DNA from: Ursus arctos
Lineage: Eukaryota > Chordata > Mammalia > Carnivora > Ursidae
Assembly: GCF_023065955.2 (NCBI RefSeq)
Contig: NW_026623008.1
Location: 2,857,001-2,921,000, forward strand
Length of the DNA: 64,000 bases
Direction of reading: 5' to 3'
Shown: positions 32,201 through 42,439 of the stretch, in pieces
How positions within the stretch are numbered: the stretch's first letter is position 1
Layout: every line of letters starts with the position of its first letter
Made by a program: the position numbers and the translations under genes
The notes under the pieces: generated by a model
What the model was told of the DNA's origin: nothing
What the model saw: only the letters and a program-made list of their open reading frames with translations
Databases searched by the model: none

Positions 32201-33825
32201 CCCGGCTGCTGCACCAGGTGGGCAGGGGCGTGGAGTGGCACCTGCCGAGGTCCAGGGCGCACCCCAGCACCTCCCCTCCTGCTGGAGCCACCGTGTGGAT
32301 GGGCCGGGAGTCTACCCACCACCGCTGCAGCTATTGGAGGGTTTTTTGCTTTACTTTTCTTAGTATGTCCCTGGTCCCACAGCTCTCGGCTTGTCCAGGG
32401 CTCAAGTGCCCGAGTCCTAGACTCCAGGTCTGATGCCAGCTCACTGAGACTCCAAGCGGGCCCCCTCCTCTGTGGGTCTCATGCGGGCATCACACGGGTA
32501 CCGAGGGTTTGGGATGGCATTGGTGTTTGGTGGCACGGGGCCCGTGGAGAACCGGCTTCGGCAGGAGACGGGTGTTACATTGTCCTGCCCACCACTTTTC
32601 ACATAAGCCTGACCCGGAACCCTTTGCTAAGGCTGGTAAACCCGCTCAGGTCCCAAGAACCAGGGGGCTGAGAGTCCAGCTCTGGGGTGGGCTAGAGCCG
32701 AGGACCATCTTTGTCCCTTCCAGCCAGGACCTCCTGTGATTTGGGTGTGTTGGTGAAGGCCAGTGGGGTGGTTAGATGGACACACGTTGGGGACACACTC
32801 CGATTCCTCTCACCCTTGCCTTGCAATGACCTTGACCCTGGGAGGAGGCCACGTTAAACGCACCTACTCGGCAGGGCGCTGGCCCTCGGCTCCCCTAAGA
32901 AGGGCAGGACTCCCCATCACCGGTCCACCTAAGGTGGGACCTGGGAACCTGACCCAGGGGTGGGACCCGCTCCAGGGGGGAGGGTGATAAGAGACCCCAG
33001 AATCCCACTGCAGGCCCCCCTGCACTGGGGGAGGCGAGTACCCAGAAACCTCTTGCCATTCCAGAAGTTTCTGTGCCACTCAAATGAATGGTTCCTCCAC
33101 GGCTCCTTCCCAGTGAATCAAATATTACGTCTGTGCCTGACATCCATGGGGCCGCTGAAGATGAAAGCCTTGTAGGCAGCCCAGAGCACCTTTCCTGAAA
33201 GACAGGGACGCTTTTGATCCTAGTAAGTCACGGGGTAAAGTGAGCCAGGGGTGGTTCAGACAGGACATTAATGACATCAGGCTGGGGAAAACATTCCAGT
33301 GAGTCACGGCTCCCTTTTTTTTTTCATTAGGAAAATTGAAAGAGCGACTGCCTTCCAGAAGGAAGTGTATGCGTGCTCCCTTCCCCAGCCGAGGCTGGGG
33401 TGTCCTGCTCCAAGTGGGGAGGGCGGGTCTCTGTGCCTGAAATCTAGCAGGAGACACTGCACTGTCCTGTTGGCATTCGGGGCACACGGGTGAAAGCCTC
33501 CCGAGCGTGTGAAGGGGAAAGAGGGGCCAGAGTGCTGGCCCCCTTCTGTGCAGGCCGGCATGTCAGACAGCATGGAGCGACGGGGGCGGGGGAGCCTCGG
33601 GTCTCCGCACCAGGCACCAGGGTCTCCCCTCCTACCTAAAGCCACGTTCCTCTGCCTGATGGAAACACGGTGACGAGGCCGTGCTCCTTCGTGGATGTCC
33701 CCACCAGGCCACCCCCAGAGGTGGGCCTCCGTTCACCAAAGCCCGGGGAGCCCCCACAGAGTCCACCTGCACCCCCTCAGCATGACCCCCATGTCCACCC
33801 GCTCTGTTGATGTGTTTGCTTCCAT
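32201..33825. other. Intronic sequence, little to report
   Basis: GC-rich, with a T-rich/A-rich patch at 33311-33350 (CCCTTTTTTTTTTCATTAGG). No gene, RNA or confident repeat. Confidence 0.45.
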
Positions 33826-34465
33826 AAACTCTTTATTTCAGAATAGTTTTGAATTTACAGAAATTGAAAAGAAGAAAAAGCAGGTAGAAATCCTGTGTTC
33901 TCTGCTCCCAGAGGCCCCCACGTAAACATCTGACATCACCACCGTGTATTTGTGCTAACAAAGGGAAAACACCACTCCTGGCCATTTGTGAAATCCTGCA
34001 CTTTATCCGGATTTCGCGAGGTTTTCCCGACTTCTTTTCTTCTCTGGGATCCCACTCAGGGCACCTCATGACATGGAAGCGTCACGTCTCCGTAGGCAAC
34101 TCTTGCTGGTGACAGTTTTCAGACTGCTAACCTTGACAGTTTCGAGGAAGACCGGTCTGGGATTGCGTCGACTATCCCGCCATCGGGAATTCTCTGGTGG
34201 TTTTCTCACGGTTAGACGGGGTGATGGGTTTCGGGAGGAGGCACAGCGCCCTTCCCACCATGTCAGGAGCACCTGCCGTCATGACTCACCCCCGCGGCTG
34301 TGACCTTGACACTGGCCAAGGTCCTGCGCGCCAGGTGTCTCCACTGAAAAGTGACTTCCTTCCCCTTTCCATGTGCTAATTTTGGGAAGCAGGTCACTAA
34401 GCACAGCACACACTATTGGGGGACACCTGCTTTTCATAATTTCAAAGCTCACCCAATTCATCGCC
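33826..34465 (+). mobile_element. Old LINE-1-like 3' segment
   Basis: CAGAATAGTTTTGAATTTAC AG, CTTTATCCGGATTTCGCGAG, GGATCCCACTCAGGGCACC, CGTCACGTCTCCGTAGGCAA, CTAACCTTGACAGTTTCGAG, TTTTCTCACGGTTAGACGGG and GGAAGCAGGTCACTAAGCAC run in the order of a widespread mammalian LINE-1 sequence. Confidence 0.7.
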
Positions 34466-34984
34466 GGAGGAAATGGGATGGGACATATCTGAGGGAGTCA
34501 CCATCCCAAACAGGTGTGAGCCAACCTCTCCATCAAACAGAATCATGCACACTGTGGCTGGTGTCCCAGGCGAGCTGGTGGCAAGCCCTGGAGCGGACAC
34601 TCAGGGGGCGGGGGTCCTCAGTGCTGTCTTACTGGGGGGGGGGGGGGGCTCATCTTTGCCAGAGACAACATCCCAGGGCTTGCCAGACCTGCAGCCCAGC
34701 CCAGAGTCCAACCGCCCTGGCCGTTCTTGCGCGTAGGGGTCAGCCGCTTACGGGAGGCCTGGCTGCGAGCCCCCGGGGAAAAGTGGGACCGTAAGTGGAA
34801 GACAAGTCTTTGTCTCCCTTAATTGACTGCGGTTTTCTTCTGTGAAGAAAATATACAGAAGGTAGCAAATTCGACCTCAATCCACTGAATCATATGAAAG
34901 TGTTCTTAAGAAAAAAAGATTTCAATAAAAATTTAAAAGGGGGAGAAGCAAGAAAGCTGTGAACCAGAAAATAAAGGGGACGGT
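34466..34984. other. Intronic sequence with a G homopolymer and AT-rich end
   Basis: A run of G lies at about 34633-34648, and 34800-34965 is AT-rich (GAAGAAAATATACAGAAGG, TCAATAAAAATTTAAAAGG). No gene is recognised. Confidence 0.4.
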
Positions 34985-35130
34985 GCCGCAGCCTTGACGT
35001 GGATGCGGCCGGGTGGAGGTGGGGGAGCGGGGACGCTGCCCTGCGCGGGCTGTGGGCCTTGCAGCTGGGCGCTCAGACGAGCCCGAGCCCTCGCGAGGAC
35101 CGTGCATGAGCCTGAAAGATCTCATGCACC
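34985..35130. other. CpG-enriched segment
   Basis: GATGCGGCCGGGTGGAGG, GGAGCGGGGACGCTG and GACGAGCCCGAGCCCTCGCG occur without an identifiable exon. Confidence 0.3.
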
Positions 35131-35289
35131 CTCTCTGCCCCGTGCCGGCAGCTCAGACGCTGGCTCCAGCCTGGGCACCCTCTCCTTCCTGCCCCCTGCC
35201 AGGGCCTACGCCCGCACCCAGAGCAGGACGTTATCCAGCCCACCCCAGACCGGTCTCTCCCGCCTTGAATACATCCACTGTTTGAGCTG

Positions 35290-35925
35290 TGATGTACGTT
35301 CCCTAAATTCAGCCCCCGCCCACAGCGTGCAGTTCAGTGGTTTTAATGTATTTACAAGGTTGTGCACCCATCAGCACTATCAGTTCCAGAACATACCTGT
35401 CCCCCCTAAGTCCTATAACCATTAGCAGTCACCTCTCCCAGCCCCTGGCAACCAGGAATCTGCTCTGTCTCTACGGATAGACCGATTCTGGGCGATGCGG
35501 ACGACGTGTAGCCTGATGTGGTTGGCGGCTTCTAGCCCACACACGGTGTTCAAGCTCCATCCACATTGTTGTGTGTGTTGATGCTTCTTTTCCTTTTTAA
35601 GGCCAGAGAGTGTTTGCCTGCAGGGACAGATCGCATTTTCTTTATCCGTTCACCTAATGGACACGGGGGTGATTTCTGCTTTTCACTGTCATCAGTAATG
35701 CTGCTGTGGACATTTGTGGACACATTTTTGTGTGGACTTAGGTTTCTACCCAAGAGTGGAAATGCTGGGTCAGCCAGTAACGACGTCTTTGAGGAATTGC
35801 TGAGCTGTTTTGCATAGCGGAGACACCCTTCTACGTTCCCACCATGTCCTGTCTCCCCACATCCTTGCCAACACTTGCACTTGGCTTCATGCTTGTAGCC
35901 TTGCTCGTGGGTGTGAAGTGGGGGT
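35290..35925 (+). mobile_element. Old LINE-1-like segment, longer copy
   Basis: GTGCAGTTCAGTGGTTTTAA, GTTGTGCACCCATCAGCACT, CATTAGCAGTCACCTCTCCC, CAAGCTCCATCCACATTGTT, TTCTTTATCCGTTCACCTAA, CATCAGTAATGCTGCTGTGG and CAAGAGTGGAAATGCTGGGT follow the same repeat as 1380-1800. Confidence 0.75.
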
Positions 35926-36560
35926 GTGTTCCTAAGGGGCCTATGGATGCCCTTGAGGTTTGGGGAGGCTGACATGGGCTCTGCTGCCTGCACTGTGGCC
36001 TGGACACCTTGGTGTGCCCCGTGGCCACTCTGACGGCTAGCAGTGGGGCAGGCAGCCGCAGGGCCTCCCTCCTGCACCTGGGAGGGGTCCTCCACCCCCT
36101 TGGGAAATGGCTGACAGGGCCACGGCACCTTCCTGGGGCAAGAGGGCTGTGGGCACAACTGAGGCCTCCCAGCCCTGTGCTGGACAGAGTCAGAGGGAAG
36201 AGCATTCCTGGGTCTGGGTCGGCTGGAAGGATGGAGAGAGAGGTGGTGGCTGGATCCCCTGATGCCGGGACACAGCGTCATCCTGACAAGTGCCGTGTGT
36301 GTACCTTGGGAGTGTGAAGGTCTAGGGCCGGGACCCTCAACCCCGTAGAGAGACCACCGATCCCTGCAGGCCGCAGAGTCAGCCCCGGCCTCCCTATGGG
36401 AGGGGCTCTTTTGCCCCGACGCTGGCCCGGCGGTGAGGAGTCTCTGGCCTCTGTCCTGACTTGTCCCCTTGCCCTCCTCATATTCCCTCTCTGGACAAAT
36501 CCATCCCTGTAAGAAGGAGGAAACCGGACTCGAAGAGAAACAAAGCAAGCTCTCCCCGCT
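35926..36560. other. GC-rich unique sequence
   Basis: The longest ORF of the window (332 codons, minus, 35550-36548) spans this and the adjoining L1 remnant. It has no domain that I recognise and crosses an antisense L1 copy, so I do not call it a gene. Confidence 0.5.
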
Positions 36561-36765
36561 CTTGCCATCGGTTGGTTTTTCTGCATAACAGCCGGGTGGC
36601 GTGGAAATGAGGGGTTTCTATGGTAACCAATTACAGCTCATGATTGGTGAAAAATGACAGAAATACCCTGTGTGTGAAGTTATGCTGGGGCCAGCAAGCC
36701 AGTGCAGGCTGAGGTGCCGCGGGTTTAATTTCCTGGGGCAATATTTCTCCCAGCACTGATGGCAC
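36561..36765. other. Balanced-composition island upstream of a minisatellite
   Basis: CTATGGTAACCAATTACAGC and CATGATTGGTGAAAAATGAC include two inverted CCAAT-type motifs and an AATTA core. Candidate conserved element, unproven. Confidence 0.3.
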
Positions 36766-36839
36766 ACAGGTCCGCCTGTGGTTGCTCTTCGTTCAGCCTG
36801 AATGAGGGGCCAAGTGGTACCCAGTGGGCCTGGGAGTGC

Positions 36840-37395
36840 TTGCTGTGGCCCTGTGGGGCCTGGTGGGGCCTGCTGAGGTCTGCTAAGGGCCTAGCATTGC
36901 CTCGTGGGACCTTAGGGCCTGGTGTTTCCTGGTGGGACCTGGTGGGGCCTGGGGTTGCCTGGTGTTTCCTGGTGGGGCCTGGTGGGACCTTTGTGGGGCC
37001 TCATGGGGCCTGGTAGGACTTGGTGTTTTCTGGTGGGACCTGGTGGGGCCTGGGTTGCCTGGTGAGACCTTGTGGGGCTTCATGGGGCCTGGGGTTGCCT
37101 GGTGTTTCCTGATGGGACCTGGTGGGGCCTGGGGTTGCCTGGTGTTTCCTGGTGGGGCCTGATGGGGCCTTTGTGGGGCCTCATGGGGCCTGGTAGGACT
37201 TGGTGTTTTCTGGTGGGAACTGGTGGGGCCTGGGTTGCCTGGTGAGACCTTGTGGGGCCTCACAGGGCCTGGGGTTGCCTGGTGTTTCCTGGTGGGGCCT
37301 GGTGGGACCTTCGTTGTGTCTCATGGGGCCTGGTAGGACCTGGTGTTTTCTGGTGGGACCTGGTGGGGCCTGATGGGACCTGGTGGGGCCTTCTG
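36840..37395. repeat. 10-bp G-rich minisatellite with 180-bp higher-order period
   Basis: The basic unit resembles TGGGGCCTGG/TGGGACCTGG. A larger block containing TTGTGGGGCCTCATGGGGCC recurs at 36991 and 37171, exactly 180 bp apart; a third, degenerate copy of the TCATGGGGCC landmark lies 140 bp further on (37321), as if 40 bp were lost. ORFs read GPGGAW-type on + and PGNTRQPQAPPGP-type on minus; both are artefacts. Confidence 0.95.
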
Positions 37396-37650
37396 GGCTG
37401 AGGCACGGCTCCTGCTTGACGTGTCCCACTTCCCTAGGGGCTGGACTCCCATGCAACATGCAGAGCAGTGGGAGAACCAGAGGGTCTACACCATCCATCT
37501 TCACTGAGCCACCTGTGGCCACAGAGGAGCTGTGCTTACTGTCCGCACGGGGATGTTTCACACTGACCCAAATTTCTGTGTGCGGTGACAGCGGCCCTGG
37601 TCCCTGCGTGGAGCTTGGCAGGCTGTGCAGAGAAATTGCACACCGGCAGA
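37396..37650. other. Short unique spacer
   Basis: Moderately GC-rich sequence between a minisatellite and an AT-rich island; no feature seen. Confidence 0.4.
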
Positions 37651-37654
37651 AACT

Positions 37655-37805
37655 CAGTGCGGAGGCATCAGCATAATGAGCGATTCCTAATTTCTGCAGC
37701 AAAGCACTTTCATTCTGATTAAAAAACTGGGCCCTTTTTATTTGGGGATTAGTCCTTTTCGGTAATTAGCGCTCATTAATACAAGTTTCTTCCTTTCCAC
37801 ATCCT
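37655..37805. other. AT-rich island with homeodomain-type motifs between two minisatellites
   Basis: CAGCATAATGAGCGATTCCT AATTTC, CATTCTGATTAAAAAACTGG, TTGGGGATTAGTCC and CGGTAATTAGCGCTCATTAA carry at least five ATTA/TAAT cores in 150 bases. One is a TAATTAGCGCTCATTA near-palindrome. No repeat signature. Candidate conserved enhancer 2.3 kb before exon 2; inferred only. Confidence 0.45.
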
Positions 37806-37894
37806 GATGACAGGCAGGGAGCAGCACGTGCCTAAGTACCCGCCAGAGAGGAGGCGGCCCCGGGCACGTGGGGCTCCGCGCAGAATGGGGGGGG

Positions 37895-38560
37895 GGCTCA
37901 CACACAGACACACTCACACACACTCACCGACGTGGACCCCACACTCAGCCACATCCGCACTTGCACATACATATGCATATGACAGGCACACAGACACCCC
38001 CCACGGACTTACACTCTTGCACACTCACTCACACACTCACCGACGTGGACCCCACACTCAGCCACATCCGCACTTGCACATACATGTGCCTATGTGACAG
38101 GCACACAGACACCCCCCATGGACTCACACTCTTGCACACTCACTCACACACTCACTGACGTGGATCCCACACTCAGCCACATCCGCACTTGCACATACAT
38201 ATGCCTATGTGACAGGCACACAGACCACCCCTCACGGACTCACACTCTTGCACACTCACACACTCACTGACGTGGACCCCACACTCAGCCACATCCGCAC
38301 AGACACACACATGCATAAGTGACAGACGGGCATATGCATCACCTCACAACAGACTCGAACTCTTTCACACTCACACATACGCACCGACATGCAGACCCTA
38401 CACTCAGCCACAGACACACATACGTGTATATGACAGATGGGCACACAGACGACCTCACAACAGACTCACACTCTTGCACACTCACTGATGCACACATGTG
38501 TGCGCCGACGTGCGGGCCCCACACTCAGCCACACCCACACATGCACGCGCACATGTGACA
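37895..38560. repeat. CA-rich minisatellite with units of 112-120 bp
   Basis: A CGTGGACCCCACACTCAGCC landmark (diverging in later copies) occurs at 37931, 38043, 38159, 38271, 38389 and 38509, giving spacings of 112, 116, 112, 118 and 120. Each unit includes ACACTCTTGCACACTCAC and GCACTTGCACATACAT. The ORFs (HTHTHRR, PHTQPHPH types) are artefacts. Confidence 0.95.
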
Positions 38561-38770
38561 GACGGGCACACTGATACCTCCCATGGACTCGTGCTCTTAC
38601 ACACTTGCTGACACACTCACACCCACTTGTACATTTGGTCCTTCATAGGCACCAACGTGCTGTCACACATCGGCAGTCACACGTGCAGACACGCAGTCCT
38701 GAGACACACTCCCGTGCACGCGTGCACACATGACTCACTCACACACCACACGCTGCTCACTCACTGATTT
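38561..38770. repeat. Degenerate CA-rich tail
   Basis: ACACACTTGCTGACACACTC, GTGCACGCGTGCACACATG and similar continue the array with no regular unit. Confidence 0.75.
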
Positions 38771-40023
38771 ATTCCCTTTTAAAGTCACGCGGAACCTCAT
38801 GAAGAAAAACTGCCAAGCCTTTTTTCCTCCGGGGCTGGTCTGGAGCAGCTTTCCAGGCTGGCGGCTCCGCGCACCGAACGCCCTCGCCCGCCCCCACCCG
38901 CAGCACTCACTAACATTCTGGATCCGTGTCAATTTTCAGACGTGACGCCGGTGACGCGTCCCGACTTTGAATGGCGCCTGTTCCCTGTCCTGAGTTACCT
39001 AAGCTGGTGGGAGAGGGGGCATGGGCCCCGGGGCCCCCAAGCCCTCCCCGCGGCTGTCCGCTGTGCTCTGACCGCTCACGTGATGCTCCGTGCACCCCCA
39101 GCCCCGGCGTCCCCTTCCCTGGGCCATGTGGGGTTTGCCCTTCCTCCAGCCATGCCTGGAGCAGAGGAGGCGGATGGTGGGGTTTCAAAGGGCGCCTGCG
39201 CTGAAGATAAATAGGGGAAGCCGAAATGTCCACAGAACAGCACTGGGGCTGAGTTGGCGCATCGATAAACTTCCAGCTTATCCACAGCAGATCTCATTTT
39301 CCTGAACCAAATCCAGAGGAAGCCAAAAATAAGAAGCTTTCCTAGCGTACAGCGTCCGAGGCCGAGCCTGCTCTGAGATACGCACGTTGGCCCGAGAAGG
39401 GGGGCGGTGGGGCTTGCGGACCCCAGCATGGGGCGGGGGCTCAGTCGATGCCTGGTCTTTGTGCCCCCTGTGAAGTCCGGCGGGCTCAGCCACACAGAGA
39501 GTGGAAGCCCCGTCCCTCTGGGCCGCAGGAAGGGGAGGTTGTGTGCTCCGAAACACCCACCTTGGTCCGTAACTTCGTGACACAGAGGAAGGTGCTCAGC
39601 CCTGGACCCGGGGGGAGCCCGAGCCCCCAGCTCTGCCATTCCCTTACCTCACGTCCGCTCCATGTCTCCGTTTCACTCTGGGCAGAGGCCCCATGGGGAA
39701 CAGAAGGTGTTTGAGATCATCTTGTCGGCTGAGTTGGGGGTTCTGAGCCTCGGTTTCCCTCCCGTGTCATGTCAACCAGCCATGTGCGTTGCACGCTCCT
39801 GGGAAGAGCGGTGCGGTGCAGGCGGGGAGCCGGCTCCCGGGAGCAGGTGCGTGGGGACGGTGCCTCTAAGATGCTATGCAGAGCTGGCGCTCAGGCAAGG
39901 CTGTGAGGTCGGCTGACGGAGGGTTTCGGGTTCCCTTGTGAAGTTAGGATTAGAGCTCGCTCCCAGAAGAGCGCGTCCGTGTCACGGCGGGGTGGAGGGA
40001 CAGCCGCAGAGCCGCCAGAGCCC
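38771..40023. other. GC-rich intron sequence directly before exon 2
   Basis: Non-repetitive as far as I can see. 38771-38940 includes an AT-balanced patch. An in-frame ATG at 39979 lies 5' of the exon 2 acceptor and is intronic by the splice-site reading. No further exon is recognised. Confidence 0.5.
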
Positions 40024-40056
40024 CCAGCTGACACTGCTCTCTCTTTTCCACGCAGT
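40024..40056 (+). other. 3' splice site of AJAP1 exon 2
   Basis: A CTGAC branch-point-like sequence (A at 40031) lies 24 nt before the AG, followed by a polypyrimidine tract (CTCTCTCTTTTCC) and the AG at 40054-40055. The first exon base, T, completes a split Ser codon (AG|T), which matches the Ser-Ser-Met-Ser-Ile order of AJAP1. This is why I place the exon start here rather than at the upstream in-frame ATG at 39979. Confidence 0.9.
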
Positions 40057-40867
40057 TCCATGTCCATCCGCTGGCCGGGCTGCTCCCTAGGAAGCCATGC
40101 TTGGATACTTATAGCCATGTTTCAGCTCGCCATGGATCTGCCCTCGTGTGAGTCCCTGGGCCCGGGCCCCGACTTCCGGCTCCTGCCCCGGCCGCCGCAG
40201 CGGCCGCCCCGGCTGTGGAGCTTGAAGAGCGGACAGGCGGCGCGCATCCCCGTGCCTGTGTGGAGCCCGCGCCCGGCCCGCGTGGAGCGCAGCCACGGGC
40301 AGGTGCCGAGCCCGCGCGCCAAACGGGCGCACAGACCCAGGGACCAGGTGGCCGCCCTGGTGCCCAGAGGGGGGCTCGCCAAGCCCCCGGCCGCTGCCAA
40401 ATCCAGCCCTTCCCTTGGCTCCTCCTCCTCGGCCCCGTCAGCCACCGCGGGCAGCGGGGCCACCACGGACCAGCAGGCCCTCCTGGGGCGGGGGAAGAGA
40501 CACCTGCAGGGGGCCGGCTTCCACGGCTTTGATTTCCGGGGCAGCAGGCCCACGACAGAGACAGAGTTCATCGCCTGGGGGCCCACGGGGGAGGAGGAGG
40601 CCCCGGAATCCAACACATTTCCAGGGCTTTATGGCCCCACCACGGCCTCCATCTCACAGACACGGAAGACAACTGTGGCCACCGCCACCACCACCGCCAC
40701 AGCCCTCACAGCCACCTCCACGACGCTGCAGACTAAGGGGGTCACGGAGCCCCTGGGCCCCAGGAATAGGATCCCGGTTGGGGTTAGCACAACGGAGCCT
40801 TCCACCAGTCCCAGCAAAGACAATGGCGAAGACGTCAAGCCCCCACGGATTCTGGGGGAGACCTCAG
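40056..40867 (+). CDS. AJAP1: AJAP1 exon 2 (internal coding exon, adherens junctions associated protein 1)
   Basis: AJAP1 (SHREW1) is a single-pass membrane protein of epithelial junctions, known to associate with the E-cadherin/catenin complex and to be sorted basolaterally. The exon is 812 nt: the last base of a split Ser codon, 270 whole codons, and the first base of the next codon. Using the human N-terminus (ten residues from exon 1), it covers residues 10-281 of a protein of about 411. Visible parts: Met12 (40060), a hydrophobic signal-like core (about 25-38, SHAWILIAMFQLAMDLP), a Pro/Arg-rich stretch (46-128), a short Ser run (132-135), a conserved GSRPTTETEFIAWGPTG block (172-188), a Thr-rich mucin-like stretch (215-236) and the GVSTTEPSTSPS segment (252-263). 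I recognise the family by this near-identity with human AJAP1 as I remember it. RAKR (97-100) and RGKR (155-158) fit a minimal furin motif. I see no N-glycosylation sequon. The transmembrane helix lies in the next exon, outside the window. The frame runs open past the splice donor to a stop at 40906-40908. Confidence 0.95.
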
Positions 40868-40873
40868 GTACAG
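40865..40873 (+). other. 5' splice site of AJAP1 exon 2
   Basis: CAG|GTACAG matches the donor consensus. It falls after the first base of the Gly codon following Thr279-Ser280, where AJAP1 homology stops. The in-frame continuation (GTATSFLVGVRWG, then stop) has no resemblance to AJAP1. Confidence 0.88.
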
Positions 40874-42430
40874 CCACCTCTTTTCTGGTTGGGGTTCGGT
40901 GGGGGTAGGAGGACACCCTGGGGGTGTGGCTTTCGAAGGATGCCGCGCTGTGCTTGCTGACGGTGCTTGGCGGGACTCCCCATTTCTCAGCGGCAGAAAC
41001 TACAGCAATGGCGAGTGCTGACCGTTGGGTGGCGGCCTTGGGGACGGAGGGGGCATGTGTGTCCGTGGACTTTCGTGTCCTGGCAAATGTGGGCTGTGCT
41101 CTAGCCAAGCCCTTCTGGCTGGTAGAAGGGAGATGGGACAGGGTCTCTCCTTAGGGGTGGCCTACAAGGGGACGCTGTGCCCTCCTTGCCTGTGTCATGG
41201 GCATCCGGACCCCGCAGGGCACAGAGACACATCTTCCCGAATGGTAGAACCTTGACTTCTGGGCCAGCCTGGGAACAAGATGCGGATGGGCCTGCTGGTG
41301 GAATTAGGGCCCGTGTGGAGTCTCCAGACCTCCAAGGTCGTGGTCCCGTGGAGAGGCGACTGCCACACTGGCCCAGGATAGGGATCGCTTGAAGCAGCAG
41401 AAAAGGTTGAGGTCGGGTGTGAGGAAGAGCTCCCGTGGTGTTCGCTGAGGTTCTGCAAACTGACTCGGGTCGGGGCGTGTCTTCCCGGGGGACGGTGTCG
41501 CAGGTGTTTGGAGGACGGGGGTCAGAGCACACGGCTCTGGTTCCTCTGCTGTGACTCTGGGTGCATATGGACAGTCACCATTTCTTGGCCTCAAAGTAGT
41601 TCCTGCCACATAGTCTTGTTTTTCTTTCTTCTCCCCCACCTCCTCTTCTGGTTGCTTCCAGACGAGCAGCCCTTGAAACTCTCCCAGGCCACAGGCACGT
41701 CCCCAGCTTCGCGGCCGGCTGAGGGAGCGCGTAGAGTCCGGGACGCCTGTGCCCCAGCCCGCCTCTGGCTCCCTTTGCCTCTGTGGACAGGCCACGACCC
41801 CACGCCCCACCGCAACCAGGATGTTCACAGATCAGATGTGGGCAGGCACATCCCGGACGAGCAGCAGTACTGGCTAGCTCTTAGAACAGGATGCGAATTC
41901 CAGGCTGTTGGCACGGGTGGGGGGGGGGGGGGGTGTGCCGCGTGGCCTCCTCCGCCCCCTGTCTGCTTGCTTCTGCATGTCCTAAGGCCTCGGGCCCCAC
42001 AAGCCCCGTGCAGGCCCTCTTCCGGACCCCGGACAGAAAAGAGCTGCTTCTCGGGGTGTGTTGGCGATATGGGCGCTGCGGTCTTCCTGCAGCCTGCGTC
42101 CGCGCTCCCCTGCGTCTGGCCGCAGTCGGGAGCTGGATAGGTTTTCACAGAGTGGGTGGCTTTTGTTCCGTGACCTACTTCTTCCTTCACCTGGGCAAGA
42201 GAACTGCAGTTTTTATATTCTGAGCAATTCTTCCCTAGAGAGCGGCATAGCTATGAAAGCAAACCCAAGTCTATCTCAAAGCCCGGGGCCGGGGCCAGGC
42301 CCAGGGACGGAGGCTGCGAGCTTGGAGCACAGCGGGAGAAGGTCCGCAGGCGGTCGCGGGCCTTCTCCCGGGCAGCCTTTGTCCGGGACCCGGGCACACA
42401 CAGCCTGCAGTTCGCCGCGTCTGTGCCAGG
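40874..42430. other. Start of intron 2, GC-rich
   Basis: Includes a G homopolymer at about 41920-41933 and otherwise unique sequence. Long ORFs on both strands show no AJAP1 or other domain. Confidence 0.5.
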
Positions 42431-42439
42431 GGCCCAAAA

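Larger units (their letters stand above)
1..40055 (+). other. Presumed AJAP1 intron 1 (and possibly upstream sequence)
   Basis: No exon encoding the expected first residues (MWIQQLLGLS) was found on the + strand, and no other gene is recognisable on either strand. In human, intron 1 of AJAP1 is tens of kilobases long, so this 40-kb stretch is most simply intron 1. A non-coding first exon or lncRNA cannot be excluded by eye. The content is interspersed and tandem repeats, GC-rich unique sequence and several AT-rich islands, listed separately. Confidence 0.75.

Noticed and set aside
35550..36548. 332-codon minus-strand ORF, the longest in the window
   Set aside because: It crosses an antisense old L1 remnant and GC-rich DNA, overlaps ORFs in other frames, and shows no domain, start context or splice pattern that I recognise.
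37383..38158. His/Thr-rich ORFs near the CA-rich array
   Set aside because: Encoded by CACA-type repeats with multiple frames open; no other support.
36840..38560. CRISPR array
   Set aside because: The repeats are directly tandem without unique spacers, in a mammalian genome; they are minisatellites.
39979..40059. Upstream in-frame ATG at 39979 as the AJAP1 start
   Set aside because: The 27 codons before Met12 cross a clear branch-point/polypyrimidine/AG acceptor, and homology to AJAP1 begins with the Ser-Ser at the acceptor.
40868..40908. Reading through the donor to the stop at 40906-40908 as a short secreted isoform
   Set aside because: The 13 residues after the donor are not AJAP1-like, and CAG|GTACAG is a good donor. 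Intron retention is possible but unsupported here.
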